DNA of 32,136 nucleotides from a virus. Below the pieces are notes generated by a model. The model worked only from the letters and a program-made list of their open reading frames with translations, was not told the DNA's origin and ran no database searches. The position numbers and the translations under genes are program-made. The stretch lies in the IMG/VR virus record IMGVR_UViG_3300023210_000130, positions 1 to 32,136 of that record. One strand, written 5' to 3'. Below are positions 5,869 through 13,440 of the stretch, piece by piece. Within the stretch, counting starts at the first letter, position 1; each line of letters opens with the position of its first letter.

Positions 5869-6126
5869 ATGAAGAAAATAACTAAGAAATTATACAAAAA
5901 GCTGTTTGGAAAGACTAAACCATACGCAAGTATTGTGGATGAAGTAGAGGGGTATATTTGGGAGGCTTATACTGATATGGACCCCGATAAAACAAATATT
6001 GTTATAATTGTATTTGTTAGGGTTCCTGATAGGCATAAAAGGCCACGTGAAAGGCCTGGATATAATAGCTGTCCATGGGAATCAAAGGATATTAGGTTGT
6101 TAGATTTAAGATATTTCATTAGTTGA
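5869..6126 (+). CDS. 85-aa early protein of unknown function
   Basis: The protein has a strongly basic start (MKKITKKLYKKLFGK), a central beta-like segment (TNIVIIVFVRV) and a proline- and arginine-rich segment (DRHKRPRERPGY). The ribosome-binding site is weak (AAAGG nine bases upstream). No domain is recognised. Confidence 0.65.
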   Translation: MKKITKKLYKKLFGKTKPYASIVDEVEGYIWEAYTDMDPDKTNIVIIVFVRVPDRHKRPRERPGYNSCPWESKDIRLLDLRYFIS

Positions 6127-6141
6127 CTTAGGAGAGAGTAA

Positions 6142-6234
6142 ATGTTAATATTAGGCCATATTCGTGTACCCCAATGCATGTATATCCTATGTATTTTTTT
6201 ATGCATATGCTCTCTACTTAAGCCCTGGCATTAG
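6142..6234 (+). CDS. 30-aa cysteine-rich hydrophobic peptide, possible leader peptide
   Basis: The ATG follows a clear AGGAGAG site. The peptide reads MLILGHIRVPQC, then a hydrophobic run with four more cysteines, ending LLKPWH. Its last codons and stop lie inside the left arm and loop of the terminator at 6221-6247. A translating ribosome would cover the hairpin, so it may be a leader peptide rather than a functional product. Confidence 0.5.
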   Translation: MLILGHIRVPQCMYILCIFLCICSLLKPWH

Positions 6235-6247
6235 CTGGGGCTTTTTT
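6221..6247 (+). terminator. Rho-independent terminator in the early region
   Basis: AGCCCTGGC (6221-6229), loop ATTA and GCTGGGGCT (6234-6242) form a nine-position stem with imperfect pairing in the middle, followed by six T. It separates the replication genes from the following set of small genes. Confidence 0.75.
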
Positions 6248-6272
6248 ATGGGGAAAATAAAGGGAGAGTAGA

Positions 6273-6680
6273 GTGTATTATATAAAGAAATTGGATAAAA
6301 GTGATGTTGGGAAAATTGTTGCTTATAGCAAAGACTTGGATTTTATGACAATAGATTGCAGGAATCTTTCTAAGCGCATAATGAGGGAGATAGTTTTTCA
6401 TAGCATGAAAAGACCTTGTGGAATATGCGCTAATAGCTTAGAGAAGAAAAAAAAGATAAGAGAAATTGAGGTTTTACTAGAAAAGAAATATATGTTGATT
6501 GATGAGGGGGAAATTATGAAGCATGATTATAGTTTTCGCTGCTCATCTGTTAAGCATGAGGATTTAGTGTTGATGATTAAGTTTAATAGAAAGAGCGTTT
6601 CTGTGGTAAATATACTTAAATATTCAGTTAATGATTCTGAGGGATTTTCTGTTAAATGCAGACTGTCAAATATAAATTAA
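6273..6680 (+). CDS. 135-aa protein of unknown function
   Basis: It starts with GTG at 6273 behind GGGAGAG. The protein has a CGIC pair (CxxC) near residues 49-52 with a nearby lysine run, and a beta-rich second half (HEDLVLMIKFNRKSVSVV). The lone CxxC could be redox or metal related. No family is recognised. Confidence 0.65.
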   Translation: MYYIKKLDKSDVGKIVAYSKDLDFMTIDCRNLSKRIMREIVFHSMKRPCGICANSLEKKKKIREIEVLLEKKYMLIDEGEIMKHDYSFRCSSVKHEDLVLMIKFNRKSVSVVNILKYSVNDSEGFSVKCRLSNIN

Positions 6681-6692
6681 GGAGATAAAAAA

Positions 6693-7034
6693 ATGAAAAC
6701 ATGTGATAGATACAAAAACATAAATGACGAGATATTAGAGAAAGATGTAAGAGATTTAAATAATACTTGCTATAAAAATCTTGCGGATATTTTCTCTATT
6801 AATAAGAGGATTGACGGCATTGAGAACTTAATTCGTGATAATTCAAATAGGATAGAAGATCTAGAGGATGATGGAGAAGATGACCTAGAGGATTGTGACT
6901 ATTGCCCTTGTTGTGGGAAAAAGAACGGTAACTATTCATTATGTCTGTTTACAAGGATTAATTCTATGAGGTTAGGTTTTAGATTTTGTAGTAGAATATG
7001 TCGTAGTGTGTATATAGTAAGAAATGGGATTTAA
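6693..7034 (+). CDS. Coiled-coil protein with C-terminal zinc-finger-like cysteines
   Basis: This 113-aa protein has a helical first half (residues 10-60, ending NSNRIEDLEDDGEDD, very acidic) and a cysteine-rich second half. CDYCPCCGKKN and FCSRIC give two CxxC-like pairs, typical of a treble-clef or ribbon zinc site. AAGGAGA precedes the start. The function is unknown. Confidence 0.7.
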   Translation: MKTCDRYKNINDEILEKDVRDLNNTCYKNLADIFSINKRIDGIENLIRDNSNRIEDLEDDGEDDLEDCDYCPCCGKKNGNYSLCLFTRINSMRLGFRFCSRICRSVYIVRNGI

Positions 7035-7055
7035 TTAAATGAACAAAACAATATG

Positions 7056-7085
7056 TTGATATGTCTGTGGGATATCTCTTATAAT
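7056..7085 (+). promoter_or_regulatory. Sigma70-type promoter before the 7091 gene
   Basis: TTGATA (7056-7061) and a perfect TATAAT (7080-7085) are 18 bases apart. The predicted start of transcription is near 7092, at or after the annotated ATG (7091). Confidence 0.6.
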
Positions 7086-7090
7086 AAATA

Positions 7091-7390
7091 ATGGAAATTT
7101 TAATAGCGTATTTAAGAAAGATAATAGAGTTTATAATTAGCTTGCTTGAAAGCATAGGAGATATAGTGTTATTTAATAAAAAAGATAAGAGGGTGAAGTG
7201 GCATAGTTTTTTTGACGTTAAAGATAGTGAGCTATTAGCTTCGTTGCTTGAATCATCAGTGATAAATAAAGGTTTGTCTGTTACTAATAACGGATGTAGT
7301 ATAATGACATATGATAATAATGGTAAAGAATATTGTAAGATGGATATTCCGCTGAAAAAACATATTGCAGATAAAATTAGGAGAAAATAA
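7091..7390 (+). CDS. 99-aa protein with N-terminal amphipathic or membrane helix
   Basis: The protein opens with a hydrophobic helix (MEILIAYLRKIIEFIISL). The ATG at 7091 has no ribosome-binding site and sits at the predicted transcription start. An in-frame GTG at 7166, preceded by AGGAG, would give a shorter 74-aa soluble protein (VLFNKKDKRVKWHS). Either the longer form is read from upstream or leaderless RNA, or the shorter form is the real one. No family is recognised. Confidence 0.55.
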   Translation: MEILIAYLRKIIEFIISLLESIGDIVLFNKKDKRVKWHSFFDVKDSELLASLLESSVINKGLSVTNNGCSIMTYDNNGKEYCKMDIPLKKHIADKIRRK

Positions 7391-7392
7391 AA

Positions 7393-7890
7393 ATGAGTGA
7401 TTTATTAATGTGTAGGTTATTATTATATATAGCGTGCTTTATTTTAGGTTGTTATGTGTATAAATATTACAGCTTGGAAGTTAAGCATAGCAAAATAAAG
7501 GAAAAAGCAGAGGGGGAGATAGAGGAGATAGAGGAGATAGAGGAGATAGAGGAGATTGTTAAAGAATTAAATGGTAATGGTATCTCATGTTCATACGAAA
7601 TAGATTGTCTGCGTCCATCGCTAGGAAAACAATTTAATCTTAATTTAGAATATCCTGTTGGGTATGATAACGGAATGTTATATCTTGGCTCTAATTCATT
7701 ACAGTTCCAAGAATCAATAAAAATATCAAATGTTAATGTTTTCTGTAAAACAATAGCTCTAGCAATAAAAGACAACGGAATTAAAATCAAACAAACAAAA
7801 GATGAGGTTAAGGTATGGAAAGAAATTGAGTATCCAGAGAATGAGGCTGAGTATGTATTGAAATTAGATGGGGCAAGTGATGACAGCTAA
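7393..7890 (+). CDS. Membrane-anchored protein with Glu-Ile-Glu repeat
   Basis: This 165-aa protein has an N-terminal hydrophobic helix (about 4-22, LLMCRLLLYIACFILGC). The ILGC end weakly resembles a lipobox but lacks the usual small residue at -2. Residues 42-56 are a perfect EIE-type repeat from a 9-bp tandem DNA repeat, probably a charged helix. The remainder is a soluble domain I do not recognise. It follows the previous gene by two bases and overlaps the terminase small subunit gene. Confidence 0.65.
   Translation: MSDLLMCRLLLYIACFILGCYVYKYYSLEVKHSKIKEKAEGEIEEIEEIEEIEEIVKELNGNGISCSYEIDCLRPSLGKQFNLNLEYPVGYDNGMLYLGSNSLQFQESIKISNVNVFCKTIALAIKDNGIKIKQTKDEVKVWKEIEYPENEAEYVLKLDGASDDS
7516..7557 (+). 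repeat. 9-bp tandem repeat (GAGATAGAG), about 4.7 units
   Basis: The unit encodes Glu-Ile-Glu and repeats in frame within the 165-aa membrane-anchored protein. Length change by slippage would keep the frame. Confidence 0.85.
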
Positions 7891-8302
7891 TCAAACAAGC
7901 TATAAAAAAGGTAATCAAGTTCAGCTTGGGAATTTTAAATATAAAACACCTGAAGAACGAACAAGAGTTTTTAAAGAGCTTATAGAGCATTTAGAGCAAG
8001 GGTTTGATGTTGCATCATTCCCGCCTTTATCAGCAAAAGCAATTAAAGATTACTGTAGTAAATTTCCCGAATTCCCACTCGATATTGTAGATCAAGCAAA
8101 AAGGACTGGCAGAAAGGTGTGGGAAACAAAGGGATATGTCTCTTTAGAGAACAAAGACTTTAGAGAAAAAACATATCAATTTATTATGATGAATAAATAC
8201 AATATGTCTATTAATCAAAAATCAGATGTTAAGATTGATGATCTTAGAGACGTGAAAAACATGAGCGATGAAGAGCTGAGGCAGGCGCAAGAGGGTAGAT
8301 AA
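7880..8302 (+). CDS. Terminase small subunit
   Basis: This protein of about 140 aa should recognise phage DNA and start packaging with the large subunit. I use the ATG at 7880 (MTANQTSYKKGNQV); an in-frame ATG at 7868 has no ribosome-binding site. An N-terminal helix-turn-helix-like part (TPEERTRVFKELIEH, then PLSAKAIKDYCSKFPEF) is followed by AKRTGRKVWETKGYVSL and NKDFREKTYQFIMMNKY. The last two match the small-subunit pattern in which a helical region precedes a K-x-F-x-x-x-x-x-F-x-M-x-N segment. The large subunit gene lies 650 bases downstream, after four small genes, an unusual separation. Confidence 0.75.
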   Translation: MTANQTSYKKGNQVQLGNFKYKTPEERTRVFKELIEHLEQGFDVASFPPLSAKAIKDYCSKFPEFPLDIVDQAKRTGRKVWETKGYVSLENKDFREKTYQFIMMNKYNMSINQKSDVKIDDLRDVKNMSDEELRQAQEGR

Positions 8303-8367
8303 TGAAGAAGGCATGCTGCGAGAAGTGCGGGGTAGAGTTTGAGGTAATAGATGCAGAGATTGTGTAA
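8302..8367 (+). CDS. 21-aa cysteine-rich microprotein
   Basis: The ATG overlaps the terminase small subunit stop as TAATG, with GAGGG upstream. The peptide MKKACCEKCGVEFEVIDAEIV contains a CCxxC knuckle like the first half of a zinc ribbon. It may be a truncated ribbon or only a coupling element. Low certainty because of its size. Confidence 0.4.
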   Translation: MKKACCEKCGVEFEVIDAEIV

Positions 8368-8380
8368 CGAGGATAAATAA

Positions 8381-8569
8381 ATGAAACATATTAAGCCTCA
8401 AGAGGGTGATTGCAAATGTTACTATGTAGATGACAGGGAGGTTATATCCTTTTTTTATGATGGCAAATGGAAATCTCCATTCGTAAAGATAGATGTTTCT
8501 GAGCGTATAAATGGATGTCTTGTTGAGATTAAGGTTACCGAGTACCGGGAAGAAGATGATGGGAAGTAA
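8381..8569 (+). CDS. 62-aa protein of unknown function
   Basis: The start has GAGGA upstream. The protein reads MKHIKPQEGDCKCYYVDDRE and is beta-rich with an acidic end (EYREEDDGK). The single CxC pair is not enough for a metal site call. Confidence 0.6.
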   Translation: MKHIKPQEGDCKCYYVDDREVISFFYDGKWKSPFVKIDVSERINGCLVEIKVTEYREEDDGK

Positions 8570-8701
8570 ATGACATTAGCAATAATAGCGTTAATAATAT
8601 CAATAGTAGCTCTAGGATATAGTATATATCTAGGGCGAGAGATAAATAAGCTTAAAGAAACTGTGCGTGAAATTAAAGATGATTATATATTCACGCTGTA
8701 G
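8570..8701 (+). CDS. 43-aa single-pass membrane protein
   Basis: The ATG directly follows the preceding stop (TAA then ATG). Residues 2-22 form a hydrophobic helix (TLAIIALIISIVALGYSIYL), followed by a charged helix ending KDDYIFTL. The shape is like small phage membrane proteins of unknown role. Confidence 0.55.
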   Translation: MTLAIIALIISIVALGYSIYLGREINKLKETVREIKDDYIFTL

Positions 8702-8711
8702 GGGATAAAGT

Positions 8712-8918
8712 ATGAGTAAGGTTGGTAATAGTTTTCTTTTAGATGTGGAGCCATTAAGTGAGGCTGATTTCAGGTCCCATGTTAGATCTCCGGAGGTGCT
8801 TAGCAAGAAAAGGAATGGTAAGGAAAAAACTTATAATAAATGCCCTGAATGTGGTGAATATATGTTTTATTCTATAGATACTTTATCTCTAAAATGTCCT
8901 GAATGTGGTTATGATTGA
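8712..8918 (+). CDS. 68-aa zinc-ribbon protein
   Basis: The C-terminal half holds two CPECG knuckles (CPECGEYMFYS and CPECGYD) about 18 residues apart, a clear zinc ribbon. AGGGG lies upstream of the ATG. Its place just before the large terminase gene hints at a packaging or late-transcription role, but there is no direct support. Confidence 0.7.
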   Translation: MSKVGNSFLLDVEPLSEADFRSHVRSPEVLSKKRNGKEKTYNKCPECGEYMFYSIDTLSLKCPECGYD

Positions 8919-8949
8919 ATTTAAATAGCATATATATTACAATCAGTTA

Positions 8950-10332
8950 ATGGCAGATATAAAACGTAAAGCAGCAATAGAACTAGAGCTGCGTAGAAGA
9001 ATGCGCGCAAGATTAGAATCATTCGAATCATTTCTAAAGCTTGAGAAACCAGATTATAATTGGGATCTACAGCACTTAGCTTATATGCGTAAAACCTTAG
9101 ATCCTGTTGTAGAAGGTGAGCAGAGTAAGTGCATGTACTTTCTTCCTCCTCAGCATGGTAAAAGCACACAAAATACAATCTATTTTGTTGCATATTACAT
9201 GCTAAAAAACCCAACTAAAAAAGTCATACTTGCTGCATACAACAGTGAGTTTGCTTGTGATTTTAGTATAGAGATAAGAGATATTGTAGATAAGTATAAA
9301 AAGCTAACAGTAGAGAAGGCAGGACGATGGAAAACCGAAGAAGGTGGAGGGCTTAGGGCTGGTGGTGTTGGATCTGGTTTAACAGGATTCCCAGCAGACT
9401 TGATTGTCATTGATGATCCTATCAAAACCCCCGAAGATGCTTATAGCGAAACATATAGAAACAAGATGTGGAAATGGTGGCTTGGCGTTATCTTAGCGCG
9501 TATGCACTCAAAAACATCATGTGTATTTACAATGACCAGATGGCATTTAGATGATTTAGCAGGTAGATTGCTAGAGAATGATAAGGACTGGCTTATATGT
9601 AAAATACCTGCACTTGCTTGTAATGATGATCCGCTTGGTAGGAAAGAAGGTGAGGCGTTATGGAATGAAAGATTCCCACGTGATTTCCTATTAGATAAGC
9701 AAAAGTTAGATGCAGGAAGCTTTGAATCTCTATATCAACAAAACCCTGTTGCAGCGGAAGGATCAATAATTAAGCGTGCTGATATACATTACTACGATTA
9801 TGATCCGGGAAGATATGATTACATACTTATGTCCTGGGACACGGCATTTAAGGATGGTCAGCAGAATGATTATAGCGCAATGACATCTTGGGGATGTATT
9901 GGTAACAAGATATATCTAATTGATGCATTTAGAGGTAAGCTTGAATATCCAGATCTAAAGACTACGTTCATCCAGTTATCATCTAAGTGGAAGCCAAATA
10001 TAATTGTTATTGAAGATAAAGCTTCAGGTCAATCATTAACACAAGACTTAAGGAGAACAAGCCAATATCCTTTATTTAGTCAGATTCCAAATGGTGATAA
10101 GGTGGTAAGATGTCACACCATTAAGGACAAGATACGGGCTGGATTAGTTTTATTCCCAAAAGAGAAGGATTGGATTGCTGATTACATCAATGAACTTTGC
10201 ACCTTTCCAGCTGGAAAGCATGATGATTGGGTAGATTCAACAACTCAAGCATTGATATATTTGAATAAGAGAACTGTCACAGTTAGGCAGGATTTAAACA
10301 GGCTTAATCAGAAGATTAGGTTTAATGGATAG
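8950..10332 (+). CDS. Terminase large subunit (ATPase and nuclease)
   Basis: This 460-aa motor drives DNA into the prohead and cuts the concatemer. The ATPase half shows a Walker A-type loop PPQHGKST (66-73), Walker B LIVIDD (151-156) and the TMTRWH motif (194-199). The RNase H-like nuclease half shows WDTAFK with D297, VIEDKASG with E355, and HDDWVDS (424-430) with aspartates for metal binding. Length is normal for the family. No ribosome-binding site stands before the ATG. Its last 42 bases occur again, slightly decayed, at 10703-10744. Confidence 0.95.
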   Translation: MADIKRKAAIELELRRRMRARLESFESFLKLEKPDYNWDLQHLAYMRKTLDPVVEGEQSKCMYFLPPQHGKSTQNTIYFVAYYMLKNPTKKVILAAYNSEFACDFSIEIRDIVDKYKKLTVEKAGRWKTEEGGGLRAGGVGSGLTGFPADLIVIDDPIKTPEDAYSETYRNKMWKWWLGVILARMHSKTSCVFTMTRWHLDDLAGRLLENDKDWLICKIPALACNDDPLGRKEGEALWNERFPRDFLLDKQKLDAGSFESLYQQNPVAAEGSIIKRADIHYYDYDPGRYDYILMSWDTAFKDGQQNDYSAMTSWGCIGNKIYLIDAFRGKLEYPDLKTTFIQLSSKWKPNIIVIEDKASGQSLTQDLRRTSQYPLFSQIPNGDKVVRCHTIKDKIRAGLVLFPKEKDWIADYINELCTFPAGKHDDWVDSTTQALIYLNKRTVTVRQDLNRLNQKIRFNG

Positions 10333-10340
10333 GAGGATGT

Positions 10341-10667
10341 ATGAAAAAGACATACTGCGATAAGTGTGGTGATGAAATAAAAGATAATAATTATTCAATG
10401 ATTGGGAAAACATGTAGATTTGTGAGAATTGAAAAGTTTGTTTCAGATATTGGAGATTATTGTGATTATTGTACAACTTATATGACTGTTAGTATTTCCT
10501 CTATTTTTGACAAGAAAGTAGATATTAAAGAAGATGAAGACGATATAGTTCTATCAGCACCAGATATAGGGATGATATCTAAGTTCATCAACGTATTCGA
10601 TTTAGATGTGGGCGAGCATATTAAGCTGGCAAAAATTGCTAAAGAAGCTAGGAGCCGCAAGAGTTAG
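10341..10667 (+). CDS. Zinc-ribbon protein inserted between terL and portal
   Basis: This 108-aa protein has CDKCGDE (6-12) and a second pair YCDYC near residue 40, a zinc ribbon, followed by an acidic linker (KEDEDD) and a helical end. AGGAGG precedes the ATG. The gene sits between the true terL end and a decayed copy of that end, so it looks like an acquired gene (a moron). The function is unknown. Confidence 0.7.
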   Translation: MKKTYCDKCGDEIKDNNYSMIGKTCRFVRIEKFVSDIGDYCDYCTTYMTVSISSIFDKKVDIKEDEDDIVLSAPDIGMISKFINVFDLDVGEHIKLAKIAKEARSRKS

Positions 10668-10683
10668 AACTTAAAAAATGAAA

Positions 10684-10712
10684 TTGACATAATGTAAAAC
10701 ATGATTTAAACA
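10684..10712 (+). promoter_or_regulatory. Candidate promoter overlapping the terL-end duplicate
   Basis: A perfect TTGACA (10684-10689) is followed after 17 bases by TAAACA (10707-10712), a weak -10 box. It would read towards the portal gene. The -10 box lies within the duplicated terL fragment. Confidence 0.35.
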
Positions 10713-10744
10713 GGCTTAATTAGAAGATTAGGTTCAATGGGTAG
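10703..10744 (+). pseudogene. Decayed duplicate of the terL 3' end
   Basis: These 42 bases match 10291-10332 with three differences. They would encode DLNRLN, a stop, then KIRFNG and the original stop position. It has no start and is a remnant. The intact end and this remnant flank the zinc-ribbon gene like direct repeats. Confidence 0.9.
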
Positions 10745-10810
10745 GGGTAAAGGGGAAATCCGGGTGATATTAATTTCAGCCTGGGATTGGTAAAAGAAAT
10801 CTTGCAATAA

Positions 10811-10841
10811 TCTGTTACAATCTGTTACAATCTGTTACAAT
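10811..10841 (+). promoter_or_regulatory. Three perfect 10-bp repeats before the portal gene
   Basis: TCTGTTACAA occurs three times head to tail at 10811-10840. The last unit plus the next T gives TGTTACAAT, an extended -10 element; 16 bases before it GTTACA (10814-10819) is a fair -35 box. The unit length is about one helical turn, so a bound protein would sit on one face. The related array at 13291-13350 precedes the scaffold gene. Confidence 0.6.
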
Positions 10842-10870
10842 TCGTTTAATTCAACAATTGGAATAGAAAA

Positions 10871-13057
10871 ATGGCAAAAAGACAAACTATCTCGCTAAGG
10901 GATAAGACCAAGAAAGAGAAGGAAGACATCCAGCTATTAAGTGATTTGAAAAAGGACGCAGAGGATTGGAAGAGTTATTATACGATAAATGATGAAAACT
11001 TCAAGGCAGATAAGCTGGCAGTATATTCAGAAAGGGGCTTATGGACTGATAAAGAAATAAAGCAATATAATGATGAAGGAAGACCTATGTTGTCGTTTAA
11101 CATGCTCCCTAAGTTCATCACAAACGTCATAGGTATGTTTAGTACTAGAGGCGCAGACCTAGAAGTAAGACCAAAGAGCACCGCAGGATCCCCGCAACAA
11201 AACATAGACATCTATACAAACATCTTAAGGGATGTATCGTTCTCATCTAGAAATAACATTGTGTATAAGACAGCATTAGAAGATGCTGCAACAGGTGGTT
11301 ATGGAGCATATCTAGTAGATGTTGAGAGAGAGAGTAATTTAAGCTTCCTACATGTAGTTAGATATAAGGCGATTCAAAACCCACTTCAATGCGGATGGGA
11401 CCCTAAGGCTAGAGAAAGGGATAAGTCTGATGGTGACTTTTGTTTCATGGGTAAAACATTTAGCAAAGAAGAGTTTGAGGCTAGATATCCTGGAGAGCCA
11501 ATACCTGATGATGGCCCAGAGAATAAATTCATAGACTGGACAAGCAAAGACGGTGTGGTACTAATGAAGTCTTGGAAGAAAGTTCCTGTCAAAGTAGAGA
11601 TGGCGCAATTATCAAATGGTCAAGAAGTTGAGGTGGAAAAGGCTGAAGAGTTATTAAAAGAAAACAGAAAGATATTAAAATTATTCCCTGGAGAAAAGAA
11701 GCTTGAGATAGTGAAGACCGAAAACATGGTTGATTTCAAGTTAATGTATTATATATTTTCTAGAGATAAAATTTATGAGCGTGGTGAGTGGCTAGGTAAA
11801 AGATTGCCGATTATATTCGTTCCCGGAATATTGAGATGGGTAGATGGTGAAGAAAGAACATATAGCTTAATTAGATGGCAAAAAGACGCACAAAGATCAT
11901 ATAACTACGCTAGAAACGAATATCTATATAGATTATTATTACAAACATATATGAAAATAATGGTTACCGATGAAAACATAGGTGATCATGTTGATATATG
12001 GGAGAACCCAACCGTAGCTAAAGGACCATTGCGTTATAATGTTGGGTCACATAATGAGGTTCCTCAAGTAATACCGCAGCAATCTGTTGGCGATGATTTA
12101 CAAAAAGAAATGACCAGATCTCTTGATGACTTACAGTCAATATCAGGTAGATTCGATCAGAACTTTGGTGGTCAGGGAAATGAAACTAGCGGTGTTGCTA
12201 TTAATGCAAGACGTGGTGCTGGTAACTCAAACATCAAAGAGTTCTTTGATAATATTGAAGATGCTATAGAGTCTGGTGCAATTGCATCTATGGACTTAAT
12301 ACCTAAGGTATATGACTCAGAGAGATCTGTATCTGTTTCTCTTCCTAACGGCAAGCAAGATTCAGTTAAGATTAATGGTGATGATGATAAAGATAATCAA
12401 TTAGAAAACATTCAGTTTAGTGTTAGAGTTAAAGTAGGACCTAACATTGATTTACAACAACAAGATGAAGCTCAAACATTAATTAGTCTGGCTCAAACAA
12501 ATCCTGAATTACATAAATTTGTAGATGACGTAATAATTAAGAACTTAGATATTGATGACGCACCTAAGATTACTGAAAGAATATTACGTTATAGCATTCC
12601 TCAGATTGCAGCAGCAGAAGGAAGTAAAGACCCTGTGGTGATTCAGCAAGCACAGCAGCAGCAACAAGCTCAACAGCAGCAGCAACAACAAACTGCACAG
12701 CAGCAGCAACAAGCTCAGCAAATGTTAGAATTAAAAGTAAAAGAGTTATTGCAGAAAATGCAGATCGATCAAGAAAAGGCTCAGGATGACGCAACAAAAG
12801 CTCAAGCAAACATGATGTCAGGAACAGCTAATTTAATGAATGCCCAAACAAAGAGGGCTGAAGCTCAAACAAAAGGTGTTATTGAAAGTCAAAAACTACA
12901 AGCCGAAGAAGATAGGTCGCAGAGCGCATTGCAAGTACAGCTGCTAAAGCTTTTACAAGAGATACAAAAGACTCCTGGAGCTGGCAATATAGGAGCCAGC
13001 AATATTAATCAAGCACTTCAATCAAGTGCTATTCAACCACAAGAGGGTATTCAATGA
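10871..13057 (+). CDS. Portal protein, P22 type
   Basis: This 728-aa protein forms the ring at the head vertex through which DNA enters and leaves; P22 gp1 has a very similar length. The N-terminal half holds the typical EDWKSYYTIND, GRPMLSFNMLPKFI and ALEDAATGGYGAYLVDV segments. About residues 590-625 are almost pure glutamine and alanine, and a long helical region to the C-terminus follows, as expected for a barrel extension in P22-like portals. The start ATG has only a weak GGAA upstream. The next gene overlaps its stop. Confidence 0.9.
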   Translation: MAKRQTISLRDKTKKEKEDIQLLSDLKKDAEDWKSYYTINDENFKADKLAVYSERGLWTDKEIKQYNDEGRPMLSFNMLPKFITNVIGMFSTRGADLEVRPKSTAGSPQQNIDIYTNILRDVSFSSRNNIVYKTALEDAATGGYGAYLVDVERESNLSFLHVVRYKAIQNPLQCGWDPKARERDKSDGDFCFMGKTFSKEEFEARYPGEPIPDDGPENKFIDWTSKDGVVLMKSWKKVPVKVEMAQLSNGQEVEVEKAEELLKENRKILKLFPGEKKLEIVKTENMVDFKLMYYIFSRDKIYERGEWLGKRLPIIFVPGILRWVDGEERTYSLIRWQKDAQRSYNYARNEYLYRLLLQTYMKIMVTDENIGDHVDIWENPTVAKGPLRYNVGSHNEVPQVIPQQSVGDDLQKEMTRSLDDLQSISGRFDQNFGGQGNETSGVAINARRGAGNSNIKEFFDNIEDAIESGAIASMDLIPKVYDSERSVSVSLPNGKQDSVKINGDDDKDNQLENIQFSVRVKVGPNIDLQQQDEAQTLISLAQTNPELHKFVDDVIIKNLDIDDAPKITERILRYSIPQIAAAEGSKDPVVIQQAQQQQQAQQQQQQQTAQQQQQAQQMLELKVKELLQKMQIDQEKAQDDATKAQANMMSGTANLMNAQTKRAEAQTKGVIESQKLQAEEDRSQSALQVQLLKLLQEIQKTPGAGNIGASNINQALQSSAIQPQEGIQ

Positions 13058-13293
13058 GCGATAAGAAAGGTGTAGGTGTAGTTGCTATTTATAACGAATT
13101 TATAAAAGACAATCCAGATGAGAATGTATTTATTACACGTCATCCTAGAGAAGAAGAGGATTTAATGGTCCTTGTAACTACAAAGACAGTATTTATGCAG
13201 TTATTTCCGGCTCCTGAATCAGAATTTGAGGCAAAAGGAGCTAAGGCAATAGCAAGTCATAGTGATAAAGCTGTAAAAGGCAAGAATAAATGA
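13054..13293 (+). CDS. 79-aa protein between portal and scaffold
   Basis: The ATG overlaps the portal stop (ATGA). The protein contains IYNEFIKDNPDENVF, an acidic middle (REEEDLMVLV) and a lysine-rich tail (DKAVKGKNK). No domain is recognised. Its position suggests a head-assembly accessory role, without direct support. Confidence 0.65.
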   Translation: MSDKKGVGVVAIYNEFIKDNPDENVFITRHPREEEDLMVLVTTKTVFMQLFPAPESEFEAKGAKAIASHSDKAVKGKNK

Positions 13294-13350
13294 TACAAAG
13301 CGTTACAAACTGTTACAAAGTATTGACAAAGTGTTACAAACTGTTACAAT
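13291..13350 (+). promoter_or_regulatory. 10-bp repeat array and promoter before the scaffold gene
   Basis: Six consecutive 10-bp units share the core TTACAA or a close variant (TGATACAAAG, CGTTACAAAC, TGTTACAAAG, TATTGACAAA, GTGTTACAAA, CTGTTACAAT). The fourth unit supplies TTGACA (13323-13328) and the sixth supplies an extended -10, TGTTACAAT (TACAAT at 13345-13350), 16 bases apart. A promoter is thus built into a phased repeat array. Confidence 0.7.
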
Positions 13351-13385
13351 TGAATTACTGACACGGTGAGATTCCATGGCGGAAC

Positions 13386-13414
13386 TTGGCCGATATACTC
13401 CAAGGCCAATTTTT
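13386..13414 (+). terminator. Hairpin with T run in the scaffold leader
   Basis: TTGGCC (13386-13391) pairs with GGCCAA (13404-13409) across a 12-base loop, followed by five T (13410-13414). It lies between the array promoter and the scaffold ATG, so it may act as an attenuator. The six-base stem is short. Confidence 0.4.
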
Positions 13415-13440
13415 ACAGACGTGAAAATTGAGGTGAAAAA

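Noticed and set aside
7442-7460. Lipoprotein signal in the 165-aa protein
   Set aside because: The ILGC end has leucine where a small residue is expected and there is no positively charged signal start, so a plain membrane anchor is more likely.
12570-12809. Hydrophobic open frame opposite the portal gene
   Set aside because: It is the antisense of the Gln-rich CAG/CAA tract and lacks start signals.
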